Positions 17,746-28,123 of a stretch of DNA of 64,000 nt are shown here, one piece after another. A program made the position numbers and the translations under genes. How positions within the stretch are numbered: position 1 is the first letter of the stretch; every line of letters starts with the position of its first letter. The stretch spans positions 1,561,407 through 1,625,406 of the forward strand of contig NZ_ATWF01000001.1 in NCBI RefSeq assembly GCF_000421105.1, read 5' to 3'. The stretch is from Limisalsivibrio acetivorans. GTDB lineage: Bacteria > Chrysiogenota > Deferribacteres > Deferribacterales > Geovibrionaceae. The notes beneath the pieces were generated by a model. That model was not told the DNA's origin and searched no databases. It saw nothing but the letters and a program-made list of their open reading frames with translations.

Positions 17746-18912
17746 TTAGCCCAGTATCTCCACACCGGGGAGCTTCCCGAATTCAAGATACTCAAGAGAT
17801 GCTCCGCCACCTGTGGATATATGGTCGATTTTGTCTGCGATGCCTGCCATTTTCACTGCGGAGACGGAATCACCGCCGCCAACAACGACTGTGGCATCAC
17901 TATCACCCAGAAAGTTTGCGATGGCAAAGGTTCCTGCGGCGAACTGTTCCTTCTCGAACACACCCATGGGGCCGTTCCAGAGAACAGTTTTGCACTCCCC
18001 AAGGGTCTTAGTGTAAAGCTCGACGGTCTCATGCCCGATATCGAGCCCCATCATATCATCGGGGATATCCGGATCCCCCACATCGATACCTTCAGGAGAG
18101 TTAAACTCCTTTGCAGCAACGTGGTCCACGGGGAGAAGAAGCTCAACGTTCTTCTCCTTCGCCTTGGCAAGGATTCTATCCACAGTATCCTTCTGGTCCT
18201 CTTCCACTAGCGATTTGCCCACATTTCTACCCATAAACTTGAGGAATGTATAGGCCATCGCACCGCCGATAAGGATCCTGTCCGCTCTTTCCATAAGGGA
18301 TTCGATAACACCTATCTTGTCAGAAACCTTGGCTCCGCCTAGGATAGCCGCAAAGGGTTTGTCCGCACTTTTAAGAAGCTTTTCGAAATAGCTGATCTCC
18401 TTAGCAACAAGGAAACCCGCACCCTTTTCTTCCATTTTGGCCGCAAGGCCGTAAACGGAGGCGTGCTCACGATGGCATGTACCGAAAGCATCATTGACAT
18501 AAACTTCTGCAAGCTGCGCCAGTTCATCAACGAATTCGGGATAGTTCTTCTCTTCCCCTTTGTGGAAGCGAAGGTTTTCGAGGAGGGCAACCTCGCCGTT
18601 ATTGAGCTTTCCGGCCGCTTGCGCCTCGGGACCGATACAGTCTGCGGCGAAGGTCACGGGGAAATATTTTTCTGATATATAGTCTGCAACAGGCTTGAGC
18701 GACATCTCCGGTACACGCTCCCCCTTCGGCCTGCCGAGGTGGGAGGCTAGGATAAGCTTTGCACCCTGACTGCGGGCATATTCGATGGACTTCATCGCCT
18801 CCGCAATGCGGGTATCATCCTGTACCTTGCCGTCTTTGAGGGGGACATTGAAGTCCACCCTCATAAAAACTTTCTTACCTTCGAGCTGAAGGTCGGTTAT
18901 GCTCTTAGCCAT
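17746..18912 (-). CDS. pgk: Phosphoglycerate kinase
   Basis: Reversible ATP-forming transfer from 1,3-bisphosphoglycerate in glycolysis/gluconeogenesis. Motifs: [16 protein letters not shown] (residues 13-28), HLGRPKG (about residues 59-65), [14 protein letters not shown] (about residues 190-203) and the C-terminal [12 protein letters not shown] and [12 protein letters not shown] nucleotide-site segments. Length 388 is standard. It follows gap after 15 bases and ends the operon at a strong terminator. Confidence 0.97.
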   Translation of the reverse strand: MAKSITDLQLEGKKVFMRVDFNVPLKDGKVQDDTRIAEAMKSIEYARSQGAKLILASHLGRPKGERVPEMSLKPVADYISEKYFPVTFAADCIGPEAQAAGKLNNGEVALLENLRFHKGEEKNYPEFVDELAQLAEVYVNDAFGTCHREHASVYGLAAKMEEKGAGFLVAKEISYFEKLLKSADKPFAAILGGAKVSDKIGVIESLMERADRILIGGAMAYTFLKFMGRNVGKSLVEEDQKDTVDRILAKAKEKNVELLLPVDHVAAKEFNSPEGIDVGDPDIPDDMMGLDIGHETVELYTKTLGECKTVLWNGPMGVFEKEQFAAGTFAIANFLGDSDATVVVGGGDSVSAVKMAGIADKIDHISTGGGASLEYLEFGKLPGVEILG

Positions 18913-18927
18913 ATCTGCAAAGCCCCC

Positions 18928-19959
<1,032 letters not shown>

Positions 19960-19969
19960 TTATAATAAT

Positions 19970-21835
19970 TTAACTACTATCTTTTACAGTTTTTTCCTCA
20001 GAATCGGAACCATTCTTTTCCTCTTCTTCGGAATTTTCCTCATCATCTTTCTTTTCTAGCGCCTTCGGCGCGTTCTTTCCCGCCTCTTTCTCTCTGCGCC
20101 TCTTCTCCTGCTTCTCAAACTCCATCTTAATGCGCTCTATCTCGCTGTTTGCAAAGGCGAGGCTCCGCTGGATATCCTCCTGCTTGAGCACATTCTTATT
20201 ATTAATGATATTGATCAGTCTTTCAAGCTGGTATGTGGTCTTCTTATTCAGCTCGCTAAAGCGGTTTGTGCTTTGTTCCAGATTTGTCTGGTAATTACGC
20301 AGAGCGCTGGCTGCACGGGAGAGTTTATTTCTAAGCTCGGCGTTCTCGGCTCTGGTTCTGAGGAGCTCGTTCATCTTATCCTCGGACAGCAGCTTCTCCA
20401 TCGCCTTACTCATCTTCTGATACTTTTCCATGAGCGAGTCATAGTTTTCACTAAGCTCGCCATAGGCCTTTTTCAGCTCCTCCTTTTCGTTGAGGTCACC
20501 GAGTTTTGCCTTCTTGAACTTACGAACCTGATCCCTTGCGCTTTCGAGGTTGTTGATGATCTCATACTGCTCGGTCATGTCGACAAGATGCTCGCCAATC
20601 TCGTCTATGTTCCCTTCACGATCATGGATAGGGTACATATTCTGTTCAAGCCGTAGTCTCTTACCGTCTTTGGTTACTTCTATATGTTCATTGGTACTAT
20701 CCAGACCTTCCTCTACAATGGAATTCATCTTACACCACGGGCAGGGCTCATCATAGCCGAAGATCACCTTGTAGCATATCCCGCCGACCATCTCGTTCAG
20801 CTTATCAACCTCGGCGAAATCACCGGAGGCCTTGTTTACGTTGCGCACCTTATAATCGAGCCCGATGGAAAATAGCGGCATGGGCATTCCATCAAGCAGT
20901 TTAAGCATCTTTGAGCGGCTGTTTCTAAGGATATCAACGGATTCCTCATTCTCTACCAGTGCCTGGGTTTTCTCCTCCAGCTCAAGCTCAAGCTCCCGAA
21001 CCTTATCATCGGATTCGGCAAGGTTGGTTTCGTATTCGTCTATCTTTTTCTCGAGGATCTTACATCCTTCGGAATCACCGGCAACCTCTTTCTGCAGGGC
21101 CTTGATATCTTCGTTTTTCTCATCAAGGAGCTCTCTGAGGTCGCCCATCTCAAGCTCCATCCTGCGTAGGGCACTTTTGAGATTCTTCATCTCATCGGCA
21201 TCGTCCCCACCCTTCTCAAGCTCTTCAATGGTCTCCTTCTGCTCCATGATGGTGCGTTCAAGGTTCTTAACCTTTCCCTGACTACTGGCGAGCTCAATCT
21301 CTGCATCGGTGAGTTTATCAACCATCTTACGGAGCTCCGCCTTGATATCCTCATCGGCGTTGAGATGGTCGAAGTCGGAGATATTGCGTTCCTCTAGCTC
21401 CTGTTTGGTTCGCTCAAGTCTCGACTTGGCCTCACCCAACTGGGACGAGTGCTCCTCCGCTTCTGCTCTGTATTTCCTCGCCTCAGAATCAAGCTGAACG
21501 GCTTTCTTCTCAAAGTTGTTCATCATGGAGGTAACGGTGGCCATGAATATGCCGGCTCTTCCGCCCCCCCTCGTGTCCTGAATAACAAGAACAATGTCTT
21601 CGTTATCCATTTTCATGCGGATAAAATAGAAGACAACGTAGTTGTTCCCTTTCTTGAAATAACTGATATACCTGCCGGAATCGGTAAGAGGACGCTTAAT
21701 GGGTGCGGGCACTTTCATTGCACGTGCTTCCCCATTCTCTAGGTGAAACATGGATGAATCACCCGGGAAATATACAAAAACCGGAAAACCCAGCCCGCCT
21801 GTGTATTCAGCGAGCTTCAGAACGAGATCCTTCAA
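19970..21835 (-). CDS. PAS-domain protein with long coiled coils and a cysteine cluster
   Basis: A 621-residue protein of unknown function. Residues 1-100 form an alpha/beta region with VYFPGDSSMF and IVLVIQDTRGG. Residues about 105-315 are an almost uninterrupted coiled coil. A PAS domain follows (about 308-425; LLDGMPMPLFSIGLDYKVRNVN ... EIGEHLVDMTEQ as shorter matches), carrying Cys354 and a C-P-W-C pair (365-368) in CYKVIFGYDEPCPWC. A second coiled coil covers about 425-590, and the tail is a highly acidic/lysine-rich stretch. There is no kinase, cyclase or DNA-binding domain and no membrane segment, so it is probably a cytosolic sensor-scaffold. It overlaps comF by 4 bases and lies upstream of gap. 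Confidence 0.8.
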   Translation of the reverse strand: MKDLVLKLAEYTGGLGFPVFVYFPGDSSMFHLENGEARAMKVPAPIKRPLTDSGRYISYFKKGNNYVVFYFIRMKMDNEDIVLVIQDTRGGGRAGIFMATVTSMMNNFEKKAVQLDSEARKYRAEAEEHSSQLGEAKSRLERTKQELEERNISDFDHLNADEDIKAELRKMVDKLTDAEIELASSQGKVKNLERTIMEQKETIEELEKGGDDADEMKNLKSALRRMELEMGDLRELLDEKNEDIKALQKEVAGDSEGCKILEKKIDEYETNLAESDDKVRELELELEEKTQALVENEESVDILRNSRSKMLKLLDGMPMPLFSIGLDYKVRNVNKASGDFAEVDKLNEMVGGICYKVIFGYDEPCPWCKMNSIVEEGLDSTNEHIEVTKDGKRLRLEQNMYPIHDREGNIDEIGEHLVDMTEQYEIINNLESARDQVRKFKKAKLGDLNEKEELKKAYGELSENYDSLMEKYQKMSKAMEKLLSEDKMNELLRTRAENAELRNKLSRAASALRNYQTNLEQSTNRFSELNKKTTYQLERLINIINNKNVLKQEDIQRSLAFANSEIERIKMEFEKQEKRRREKEAGKNAPKALEKKDDEENSEEEEKNGSDSEEKTVKDSS

Positions 21836-22515
21836 AGGGAACCCCCTAATAAACGGAATGCGCCGGTGAACGCATATACATCAACCGTATCAGCACCTTT
21901 CCGTTTCAATACAGCAGAGCATTCATCAACGGTTGAGCCTGTAGTGATTATATCATCCACCAGCAGAATTTTCAATTGGTTGCAGTTCTCATCAATGCCG
22001 AAGGCACCCTTTACGTTGTGTCTGCGGACATCCTTTCCGATGCTCCACTGATAAAGCGTTCTTCTCTTCCTGTACAGAGCATCTGAATACTGCACCCCTG
22101 CCCCTTCGGCGATGAGCTTTGCAGCCGATGTTGCGGGGTGTACAAACCGCCTCAGCCTCCTTGTGTAATGGGAGGGGACGGGTATTACTCTATCATAGTG
22201 CTCAAATCTTTCCATATTGCCGATAAGCCCGCCAAGGGAGTAAGCACCCCGTATGCGGTAGCCGAACTTTATCTCTTTCAGAAGCCTGCGCACCGGGGTG
22301 TGGTAGGCGTAGTCCACATGGAGCCTGTCCCACTTCTTCCCACCTGCGCATACGGCACAGGCAACAACGTTCTTCACCCTTGAAGGGGTTCCGCATCCTG
22401 AGCAGAAGTTCTCGAAACCTTCGCACCTTTCAACGCATTCACTGCAGAACAGTACCTCACCGGAAACAAGCCTCCCGCAGCCTGTGCAGAATGGGGTAAA
22501 GACCTCGGAAAGCAT
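21832..22515 (-). CDS. ComF-family phosphoribosyltransferase-like protein
   Basis: N-terminal cysteine-rich zinc-binding region (CTGCGRLVSGEVLFCSEC, residues 10-27; then CSGCGTP and CAVC, eight cysteines in four pairs) followed by a type I phosphoribosyltransferase fold with the PRPP-binding motif ILLVDDIITTGSTVDECS (about residues 188-205). This is the ComF/GntX architecture, linked in other bacteria to DNA uptake and single-strand DNA handling during transformation. No other competence gene is adjacent. It overlaps gpmI by 1 base and the PAS protein gene by 4, so it is translated as part of the glycolysis operon. Confidence 0.88.
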   Translation of the reverse strand: MLSEVFTPFCTGCGRLVSGEVLFCSECVERCEGFENFCSGCGTPSRVKNVVACAVCAGGKKWDRLHVDYAYHTPVRRLLKEIKFGYRIRGAYSLGGLIGNMERFEHYDRVIPVPSHYTRRLRRFVHPATSAAKLIAEGAGVQYSDALYRKRRTLYQWSIGKDVRRHNVKGAFGIDENCNQLKILLVDDIITTGSTVDECSAVLKRKGADTVDVYAFTGAFRLLGGSL

Positions 22516-24035
22516 TACTTTTCCAGCAAGCTTTCGCCTGTCATAGCTTCAGGTTTTTCAATGCCAAGCATGTCGAGGAGCGTGGGTGCTATATCCGCCA
22601 GCTTCCCACGCTTATCCTTAATACGGCATTCGTGGTTGTACACAGCAAAGGGAACGGGATTCAGCGTATGGGCGGTATGTGGCTGATCGTTCTCAAAATC
22701 CCACATCTGTTCGCAGTTTCCATGATCCGCAGTTACCACAAGGATAGAACCCGTCCTCTCTGCTATCTCCATAACCCTGCCGAGGTTTTTATCCACAGCG
22801 GCGCAGGCTGCAACGGCGGCCTCTTCAACACCGGAGTGCCCCACCATATCGGGGTTTGCAAAGTTCATAACAGCAACATCGATACCCTTATTTATGAAAA
22901 CATCCTCGAATGTGTCTGCAACGGTTTCAACGCTCATCTCGGGTTTTTTGTCGTATGTAGGCACATCCTTGGGCGACGGGATCAGCTCCCTGAGCTCTCC
23001 GTCAAAGACAAGCTCACGCCCGCCGTTAAAGAAGTAGGTGACATGGGCATACTTCTCCGTTTCCGCAATACGGAGCTGCTTAAGCCCTTTTGCGGATACT
23101 ACCTCACCAAAGATCTCGTTAAGCTCAGCTGGAGGGTACGCCACAGGATAGGGGTAGTCCTTCTCGTAGCGTGTCATGGTCATGTATTTTATCTGGGGGG
23201 CCTCTACCCTCTCGAATCCGTCGAAGTCTTTCTCGTTGAGAGCTTCGGTGAGCTCCCTTGCCCTGTCCGCACGGAAGTTGAAGAAGAATCCTGAATCTCC
23301 ATCACGTACATCACCCTCTGCATCGTCTATGATGGTGGGGCGGATGAACTCATCGGTTTCTCCTCTGGCATAGGCATCGCTGACAGCCTGGGCTCCGGTA
23401 TCAGCCTTAAGCCCTTCACCTCGGCGAACGGCACGGTATGCCTGCTCTATCCTGTCCCAGCGCTTATCCCTGTCCATGGCGTAGTAGCGCCCTGATACTG
23501 TTGCGACCCTGCCGACACCCTGCTCCGCAAGGAAAGCCTCCAGCTCCTTCATGTATTCGATACCGCTCTTAGGGGGTGTGTCGCGACCATCCATAAAGGC
23601 ATGGACAAAGATATCCTCAACTCCGATATCCTTGGCAAAGCTTATGAGCCCCTTGAGGTGCTTTATATGACTGTGGACTCCGCCATCGGACAGAAGGCCG
23701 AAGAAATGGAGCCTTCCGCCGGAGGAGGCGGTTTCCTCAAAGAATGATTTTATGTTCGCATTATTGCGTATCTCCCCCGATTCCACATCCATATTAATCT
23801 TGAGAAAGTCCTGATAAACGATGCGACCTGCACCGATATTGGTGTGCCCCACCTCGGAGTTCCCCATCTGCCCAGGAGGTAGCCCGACAGATTCTTCACT
23901 GGCATTGAGCAGGGTTTTGGGTGAGTTCGCCCAAAGGCGGTTGAAGTTCACGGGGTTTGATATATGAACGGCATTATGGCGGCTGTCCTCACGGTATCCC
24001 CAGCCATCCAGAATGAGCAGAATAAGTCTCTTCAT
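22515..24035 (-). CDS. gpmI: 2,3-bisphosphoglycerate-independent phosphoglycerate mutase
   Basis: Interconverts 3- and 2-phosphoglycerate with two Mn ions and a phosphoserine intermediate. LLILDGWGYRE (residues 5-15), the active serine in GNSEVGHTNIGAGRIVYQD (about residue 60), VHAFMDGRDTPP, and the metal-binding C-terminal segments NFANPDMVGHSG and VTADHGNCEQM are intact. The ATG at 24035 (GGAG ten bases upstream) is preferred to an in-frame TTG at 24041; length 506 is normal. First gene of gpmI-comF-PAS-gap-pgk. Confidence 0.95.
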   Translation of the reverse strand: MKRLILLILDGWGYREDSRHNAVHISNPVNFNRLWANSPKTLLNASEESVGLPPGQMGNSEVGHTNIGAGRIVYQDFLKINMDVESGEIRNNANIKSFFEETASSGGRLHFFGLLSDGGVHSHIKHLKGLISFAKDIGVEDIFVHAFMDGRDTPPKSGIEYMKELEAFLAEQGVGRVATVSGRYYAMDRDKRWDRIEQAYRAVRRGEGLKADTGAQAVSDAYARGETDEFIRPTIIDDAEGDVRDGDSGFFFNFRADRARELTEALNEKDFDGFERVEAPQIKYMTMTRYEKDYPYPVAYPPAELNEIFGEVVSAKGLKQLRIAETEKYAHVTYFFNGGRELVFDGELRELIPSPKDVPTYDKKPEMSVETVADTFEDVFINKGIDVAVMNFANPDMVGHSGVEEAAVAACAAVDKNLGRVMEIAERTGSILVVTADHGNCEQMWDFENDQPHTAHTLNPVPFAVYNHECRIKDKRGKLADIAPTLLDMLGIEKPEAMTGESLLEK

Positions 24036-24096
24036 AAACAATCATCTCCAAAAATATCGATATCTCCGCTGGGTGAACTACCACACAGCCCAATTC

Positions 24097-24125
24097 AAGA
24101 TAATATCGTAATTGGTTTTCATCAA
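24097..24125 (-). promoter_or_regulatory. Possible promoter of the gpmI operon
   Basis: On the minus strand TTGATG (24125-24120), 17-base spacer, TATCTT (24102-24097), located between the dksA-like terminator and the gpmI start. Both boxes are 4/6 matches, so the call is tentative. Confidence 0.35.
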
Positions 24126-24156
24126 CGAAAAAAAGGTGTGACGGGGGGTTAGGCAT

Positions 24157-24180
24157 AAAAAAAGGGGCTTTTTAAGCCCC
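24157..24180 (-). terminator. Intrinsic terminator after the dksA-like gene
   Basis: GGGGCTT (24164-24170) pairs with AAGCCCC (24174-24180), with extra outer pairing, and on the minus strand the stem is followed by seven T. It separates rlmH/dksA-like from gpmI. Confidence 0.85.
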
Positions 24181-24187
24181 CTTGTAA

Positions 24188-24550
24188 TTACATCTTAACA
24201 AGACCCTTCTTCTCAAGCTCGGTTTTACACTCTGTGCAGTAGCGGGCAAAGGGAACGTACTCGAGCCGCTTCTCCTCAATATCCTCTTCACACTCCATGC
24301 AAACGCCGTAGGTTCCGGCTTCAAGCCTCTGCAGAGCTTGTTCCACAAGGCGAAGCTTAAGGGCATCGGTTTCAACCTTGCCGAGCATAAGGTTTTTATT
24401 ATAGATATTGTATGCTTCATCGGCGGAATCCTGGATTCCATCACCGCCGAGATCGATGGCTTCGTTGTATTTCTCGTTGAGCTTTCTTACAAGATCGGTG
24501 CGCATATCAACGAGTCTTTTTCTGTAGCGCTCCTTCCTTTCTACATCCAT
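24188..24550 (-). CDS. DksA/TraR-family zinc-finger transcription factor
   Basis: A 120-residue protein with an N-terminal coiled-coil hairpin (residues 1-70), an acidic tip at DLGGDGIQDSADEA (about residues 33-46), and a C-terminal four-cysteine zinc finger CMEC...CTEC (about residues 84-108). This is the DksA/TraR fold that enters the RNA polymerase secondary channel and acts with ppGpp. It lacks the DxxDxA tip of classical DksA in recognisable form, so it may be a DksA-like paralogue of other function. It starts 11 bases after rlmH and ends in a terminator. Confidence 0.85.
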   Translation of the reverse strand: MDVERKERYRKRLVDMRTDLVRKLNEKYNEAIDLGGDGIQDSADEAYNIYNKNLMLGKVETDALKLRLVEQALQRLEAGTYGVCMECEEDIEEKRLEYVPFARYCTECKTELEKKGLVKM

Positions 24551-24561
24551 AACAAACCCTC

Positions 24562-24996
24562 CTATTTATGGTAGGGATGCCCCTTGATTATGGTCATCGA
24601 CCGGTAAAGCTGTTCCGCCAGCATCACCAGACATATCCTGTGACCCATTGTCAAGCCTGTCAGGGAAATTAACTCATCGGCGTTTTTTTTCAAGGTTTTA
24701 TTAAGCCCATCCGCCTCGCCGATGTAAAAGGTTACACCGCCGTGAGTCTCCAGCTTTCCGTTCAGCCATTCCGCAAAGGCCTCGCTGGATTTATGCTGTT
24801 TCCCTGCCGGGTCCATCCCGACCAGCCAGCCGCTACCGGCTTTCAAAAGAGCCTGTGCCTGCTTCTCCGGATTGGAGTTAGCAATCTCCTGCATGGAGCA
24901 TTCGGCCCAGGCATTCGTCCTCTTAATGTATTCCGAGGCAAGTTCTTCCACCTGCCTGTCCTTCACCCTTGAGGACATTATTATCCTGAGTTTCAT
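24562..24996 (-). CDS. rlmH: 23S rRNA pseudouridine-1915 N3-methyltransferase
   Basis: SPOUT methyltransferase that modifies helix 69 of 23S rRNA in the assembled 70S ribosome. The signature C-terminus is present: FYIGEADGL (the family usually has IGGA-x-G, so one glycine is replaced by Glu), RICLVMLAEQLYRSMTIIKG and the ending HPYHK. Length 144 is slightly shorter than the 155-160 typical. Followed closely by the dksA-like gene. Confidence 0.9.
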   Translation of the reverse strand: MKLRIIMSSRVKDRQVEELASEYIKRTNAWAECSMQEIANSNPEKQAQALLKAGSGWLVGMDPAGKQHKSSEAFAEWLNGKLETHGGVTFYIGEADGLNKTLKKNADELISLTGLTMGHRICLVMLAEQLYRSMTIIKGHPYHK

Positions 24997-25201
24997 AAAT
25001 TAACCGGAAATATCAGAACGGGGCGGGTATGTCAACGATTATCGCCTTTTTTTTAGCACTTTGCAAAACTACTACAGAAGGCTCAATCAGCCGTTTTGGT
25101 AAATTCCCCGCTCCATTCTTTTGGAGCAGGGTTGATTTTCTGTTCAGAAGGAGGAGTTTTACTGTTAGGCTTGGAGATATTTATTATCTGGAGGGTTTAC
25201 C

Positions 25202-26533
25202 ATGAAGCACTTTGATGCGGCTGTTCTGGGCGGAGGCCCTGCGGGGATAACGGCGGCGGTTCTCTTGAGCCGTGGAGGGCTGAAAACATGTATCGTTGAA
25301 ACGAGCCTGGAGCGTATCGGAGGAACCTGCGTAAACGAGGGCTGCATGCCTACGAAGTCCTTCATACGGGCGGCGGAGGCTTGCGAGCAGATACGGAGCT
25401 GTGGTGAATTCGGTGTTTATTCCGGCGGTCTCAGGGTGGACTTCCCCGAGATGAACAGGGTCGTGAAGGCGAACATAGATCTTTTGAGTGCCGGCTCTAC
25501 AAGGCAGATAGAAAAGTCCGATGCTGAATTCATCCAGGGGTTGGCAAGCTTCAAGGATGAAAGAACCATCACCGTAAAGGGTCACGAGGATACCGAGTTT
25601 ACAGCAGACCGCATAGTTATATGCACAGGAGCAAGAGCCGTAGAGCTTCCGAGTATCCCTTTCAACGGCAAAGAGGTGGTGAACTCCACCGATATGCTCT
25701 ATAACGACAGCCTCCCGGAGGAACTTGTCATAGTAGGCGGCGGAGCGATCGGGTGTGAGTTTGCAAACATGTACTGCGCCTTCGGGAGCAATGTCCGCAT
25801 CGTCGAAATGGCGGATCAGCTCCTCCCCGGCGAAGACAAAGAGGCGGCGGATATCCTCGCCGACGTATTCAAAGGCAGACGTGTGCGGATACACACCGAG
25901 ACCAAGATAACATCCTCACGCATAAACGATGGGAGGGTTACCCTCGAGACGGACAGGGGTACCCATTACTCAGCGGACAAGGTTCTGGTAGCCGCCGGCA
26001 GAAGGCCGGATCTGGATGCACTGAATCTGGAGGCCGCAGGCATTGATTCGGAGAAGGGCTTCATAAGCGTAAACGAGAAGTTCCAGACCTCAAAGCCGCA
26101 TATCTATGCCGCCGGGGATGTCATAGGGCGCAACATGCTCGCCCACGCCGCCGAGTATGAGGCCATGGTTCTAGCCAAGGGGATCCTCGGCAAGGATATC
26201 GAGATGGACTGGGACAAGCCCGTGCCGAGAGCTGTTTTCACAACGCCGCAGGTGGCTTCCGTTGGAGATCTGTCAAAGGCTTCCGAGGTTAAGGAGTTCC
26301 GCTTCGCCCACAACGGCAAGGCAATCGTCACCCATGCAAGGGAAGGCTTCGTCAAGATAGGCATTGACGGGGATGGGATCGTAAAGAGCGGGGTGATCAT
26401 AGGGCGCTACGCCGCAGAGATGATCCACGAGATAACCCTCGCCATAGACAAGGGGCTCCATGTTAAGGATGTGGCACTCACAATACATGTGCACCCCACA
26501 TTCTCCGAGGCGGTGAACGGGGCGGCGAGGTAG
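25202..26533 (+). CDS. FAD-dependent pyridine nucleotide-disulfide oxidoreductase (dihydrolipoamide dehydrogenase-like)
   Basis: A 443-residue flavoprotein of the class I disulfide reductase family. FAD motif GGGPAGITAAVLLSRGG (residues 10-26), redox-active pair GGTCVNEGCMPTK (CX4C, about residues 40-52), NAD motif VGGGAIGCEFANMY (about residues 179-192), second FAD motif IYAAGDVIGRNMLAHAAEYE, and the catalytic His-Glu in HVHPTFSEAVNGAAR at the C-terminus. This is closest to dihydrolipoyl dehydrogenases and mercuric reductase-like enzymes; no oxo-acid dehydrogenase genes are nearby, so the substrate is open. RBS GGAGGG precedes ATG. A second, strong AAGGAGGAG lies 47 bases upstream without a matching ORF. 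Confidence 0.88.
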   Translation: MKHFDAAVLGGGPAGITAAVLLSRGGLKTCIVETSLERIGGTCVNEGCMPTKSFIRAAEACEQIRSCGEFGVYSGGLRVDFPEMNRVVKANIDLLSAGSTRQIEKSDAEFIQGLASFKDERTITVKGHEDTEFTADRIVICTGARAVELPSIPFNGKEVVNSTDMLYNDSLPEELVIVGGGAIGCEFANMYCAFGSNVRIVEMADQLLPGEDKEAADILADVFKGRRVRIHTETKITSSRINDGRVTLETDRGTHYSADKVLVAAGRRPDLDALNLEAAGIDSEKGFISVNEKFQTSKPHIYAAGDVIGRNMLAHAAEYEAMVLAKGILGKDIEMDWDKPVPRAVFTTPQVASVGDLSKASEVKEFRFAHNGKAIVTHAREGFVKIGIDGDGIVKSGVIIGRYAAEMIHEITLAIDKGLHVKDVALTIHVHPTFSEAVNGAAR

Positions 26534-28051
26534 CTACGCCTGCCTGTCCAGCACACGGTAATGCAATGCTTCAAGGATATGCCTGCTCTGTATGTCAGAG
26601 GATGATTCCAGATCCGCTATGGATCTGGCAACCTTAAGGATTTTTGCGTACGCTCTTGCGGAATAGCCGTATTTATCGCAGGCGTTCTCCAGCATCTTCA
26701 TCGACTTATCGTCCAGCCGGCAGTGTTTTTTGATATCCTGCTCGCTCATTCCGGCGTTGAAGCCGTTTCCGCCGAAACGCCTGTTCTGAGCCTCTCTGGC
26801 GGCCAGCACCTTATCCGCCATGCTCTCCGATGGCTCACCGTCCTCCAGTTCCGCAAGCTCCTTAAGCTCCACAGCCTGCATCTCCATATGGATATCTATC
26901 CTGTCCAGCAACGGACCGGAAAGGCGCATACGGTATTTGTTGATGGTACTCTGGGAGCAGGTGCATTCCCGTTTCTTGTCGCCGAAATAACCGCACGGGC
27001 ATGGGTTGCACGCCCCCACAAGCATAAACGATGAGGGATAGGTTACCGTCTTCCCCGCCCTTGCCACGGTCACTATTCTGTCTTCAAGGGGCTGACGGAG
27101 GGTTTCCAGAAGGGAGCGGTTGAATTCCAGCATCTCATCAAGGAAGAGAATACCGTTGTGGGCGAGGCTTACATGCCCGGGGAGGGCTTTACCTGTTCCA
27201 CCTATGATGGCGGCGTTACTGCTGGTATGATGGGGTGCGATGAACGGCCTCTCAAGTACCGGACGCTCTATCTCCCCTGCCGTTCCTGCCACGGAGTGTA
27301 TCTTTAGGGTCTCCAGCGCATCCTCCGTTGCCATAGGGGGGAGTATGCCGGGGAGTCGTCTTGCAATCATAGTCTTTCCGCTTCCCGGAGGGCCTATCAT
27401 GAGGATGTTGTGCATCCCTGCGGCGGCGATTAGGCTGGCACGTCTGGCCGTATACTGCCCCTTAACGTCACGGAAGTCATGGGCCGACCCCCGTTTCGCC
27501 TCAAGGCGGGAGGCATCGCCGTAAACGGGCTTTATCTCCTCCCTGCCCATAAGCCATGCGAGAACCTGGGAAAGGTTCTCCACACCGACAATCTCAAGAC
27601 CATCCACCAGGGATGCCTCTGTGACATTCCCCTCGGGGAGTACGATGCGTCTGAACCCTTTCTTCTGTATGGAGGAGGCAATGGGGAGTATACCGCTAAC
27701 GGGGCGGATACGGCCGTCGAGGGAGAGTTCGCCGATGAAGATGGTCTCATCCGTGTCCCCCTCAAAGGCCTTGGCAGATTTTAGCAGACCCACCGCCATG
27801 GGGAGATCGAGCCTTGTCCCCTCCTTCTTGAAATCCGCAGGGGCGAGGTTCACCGTTATGGGGCGGGTAAAGATATTGAAGCCGATATTCTTCAGGGCGG
27901 AACGCACCCTGTCCTTGCTCTCACGAACAGAGGCCTCGGCCAGACCGACTATACCAAAGGCGGGCAGACCGTTTGAGGACATATCCACCTCAACATCGAT
28001 CAATACCCCCTCTATACCTGAAAGATGGGCGCTGTATATCTTTGAAAACAA
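26534..28051 (-). CDS. YifB/ComM-family magnesium chelatase-like AAA ATPase
   Basis: A 505-residue protein with an N-terminal Lon-protease-like domain (GIEGVLIDVEVDMSSNGLPAF..., residues 12-165) and an AAA+ core with Walker A GPPGSGKTMIARRLPG (about residues 218-233) and Walker B ILFLDEMLEF (about residues 298-307), then a zinc-type cluster CNPCPCGYFGDKKRECTCS and a C-terminal Mg-chelatase lid. In species with natural transformation, ComM is a branch-migration helicase; here comF at 21832 is the only other hint. The start is TTG at 28051 with GGAG seven bases upstream. Convergent with the flavoprotein gene, no gap. Confidence 0.92.
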   Translation of the reverse strand: MFSKIYSAHLSGIEGVLIDVEVDMSSNGLPAFGIVGLAEASVRESKDRVRSALKNIGFNIFTRPITVNLAPADFKKEGTRLDLPMAVGLLKSAKAFEGDTDETIFIGELSLDGRIRPVSGILPIASSIQKKGFRRIVLPEGNVTEASLVDGLEIVGVENLSQVLAWLMGREEIKPVYGDASRLEAKRGSAHDFRDVKGQYTARRASLIAAAGMHNILMIGPPGSGKTMIARRLPGILPPMATEDALETLKIHSVAGTAGEIERPVLERPFIAPHHTSSNAAIIGGTGKALPGHVSLAHNGILFLDEMLEFNRSLLETLRQPLEDRIVTVARAGKTVTYPSSFMLVGACNPCPCGYFGDKKRECTCSQSTINKYRMRLSGPLLDRIDIHMEMQAVELKELAELEDGEPSESMADKVLAAREAQNRRFGGNGFNAGMSEQDIKKHCRLDDKSMKMLENACDKYGYSARAYAKILKVARSIADLESSSDIQSRHILEALHYRVLDRQA

Positions 28052-28079
28052 TTCATTCTCCGCAAGTTATTCCACGCTG

Positions 28080-28108
28080 AGTATAGAAAAGACTTTGCGG
28101 AATGTAAA
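28080..28108 (-). promoter_or_regulatory. Predicted promoter of the YifB gene
   Basis: On the minus strand TTTACA (28108-28103), 17-base spacer, TATACT (28085-28080); both are 5/6 matches. Predicted start near 28073, about 22 bases before the TTG start codon. Confidence 0.6.
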
Positions 28109-28123
28109 ATATTTATTTCGCTT

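Noticed and set aside
25104-25160. Hairpin GCTCCA/TGGAGC (25110-25127) and a strong AAGGAGGAG upstream of the flavoprotein gene as a terminator or leader ORF
   Set aside because: No T-run follows the six-base stem, and no start codon with an open frame follows the ribosome-binding-like sequence.
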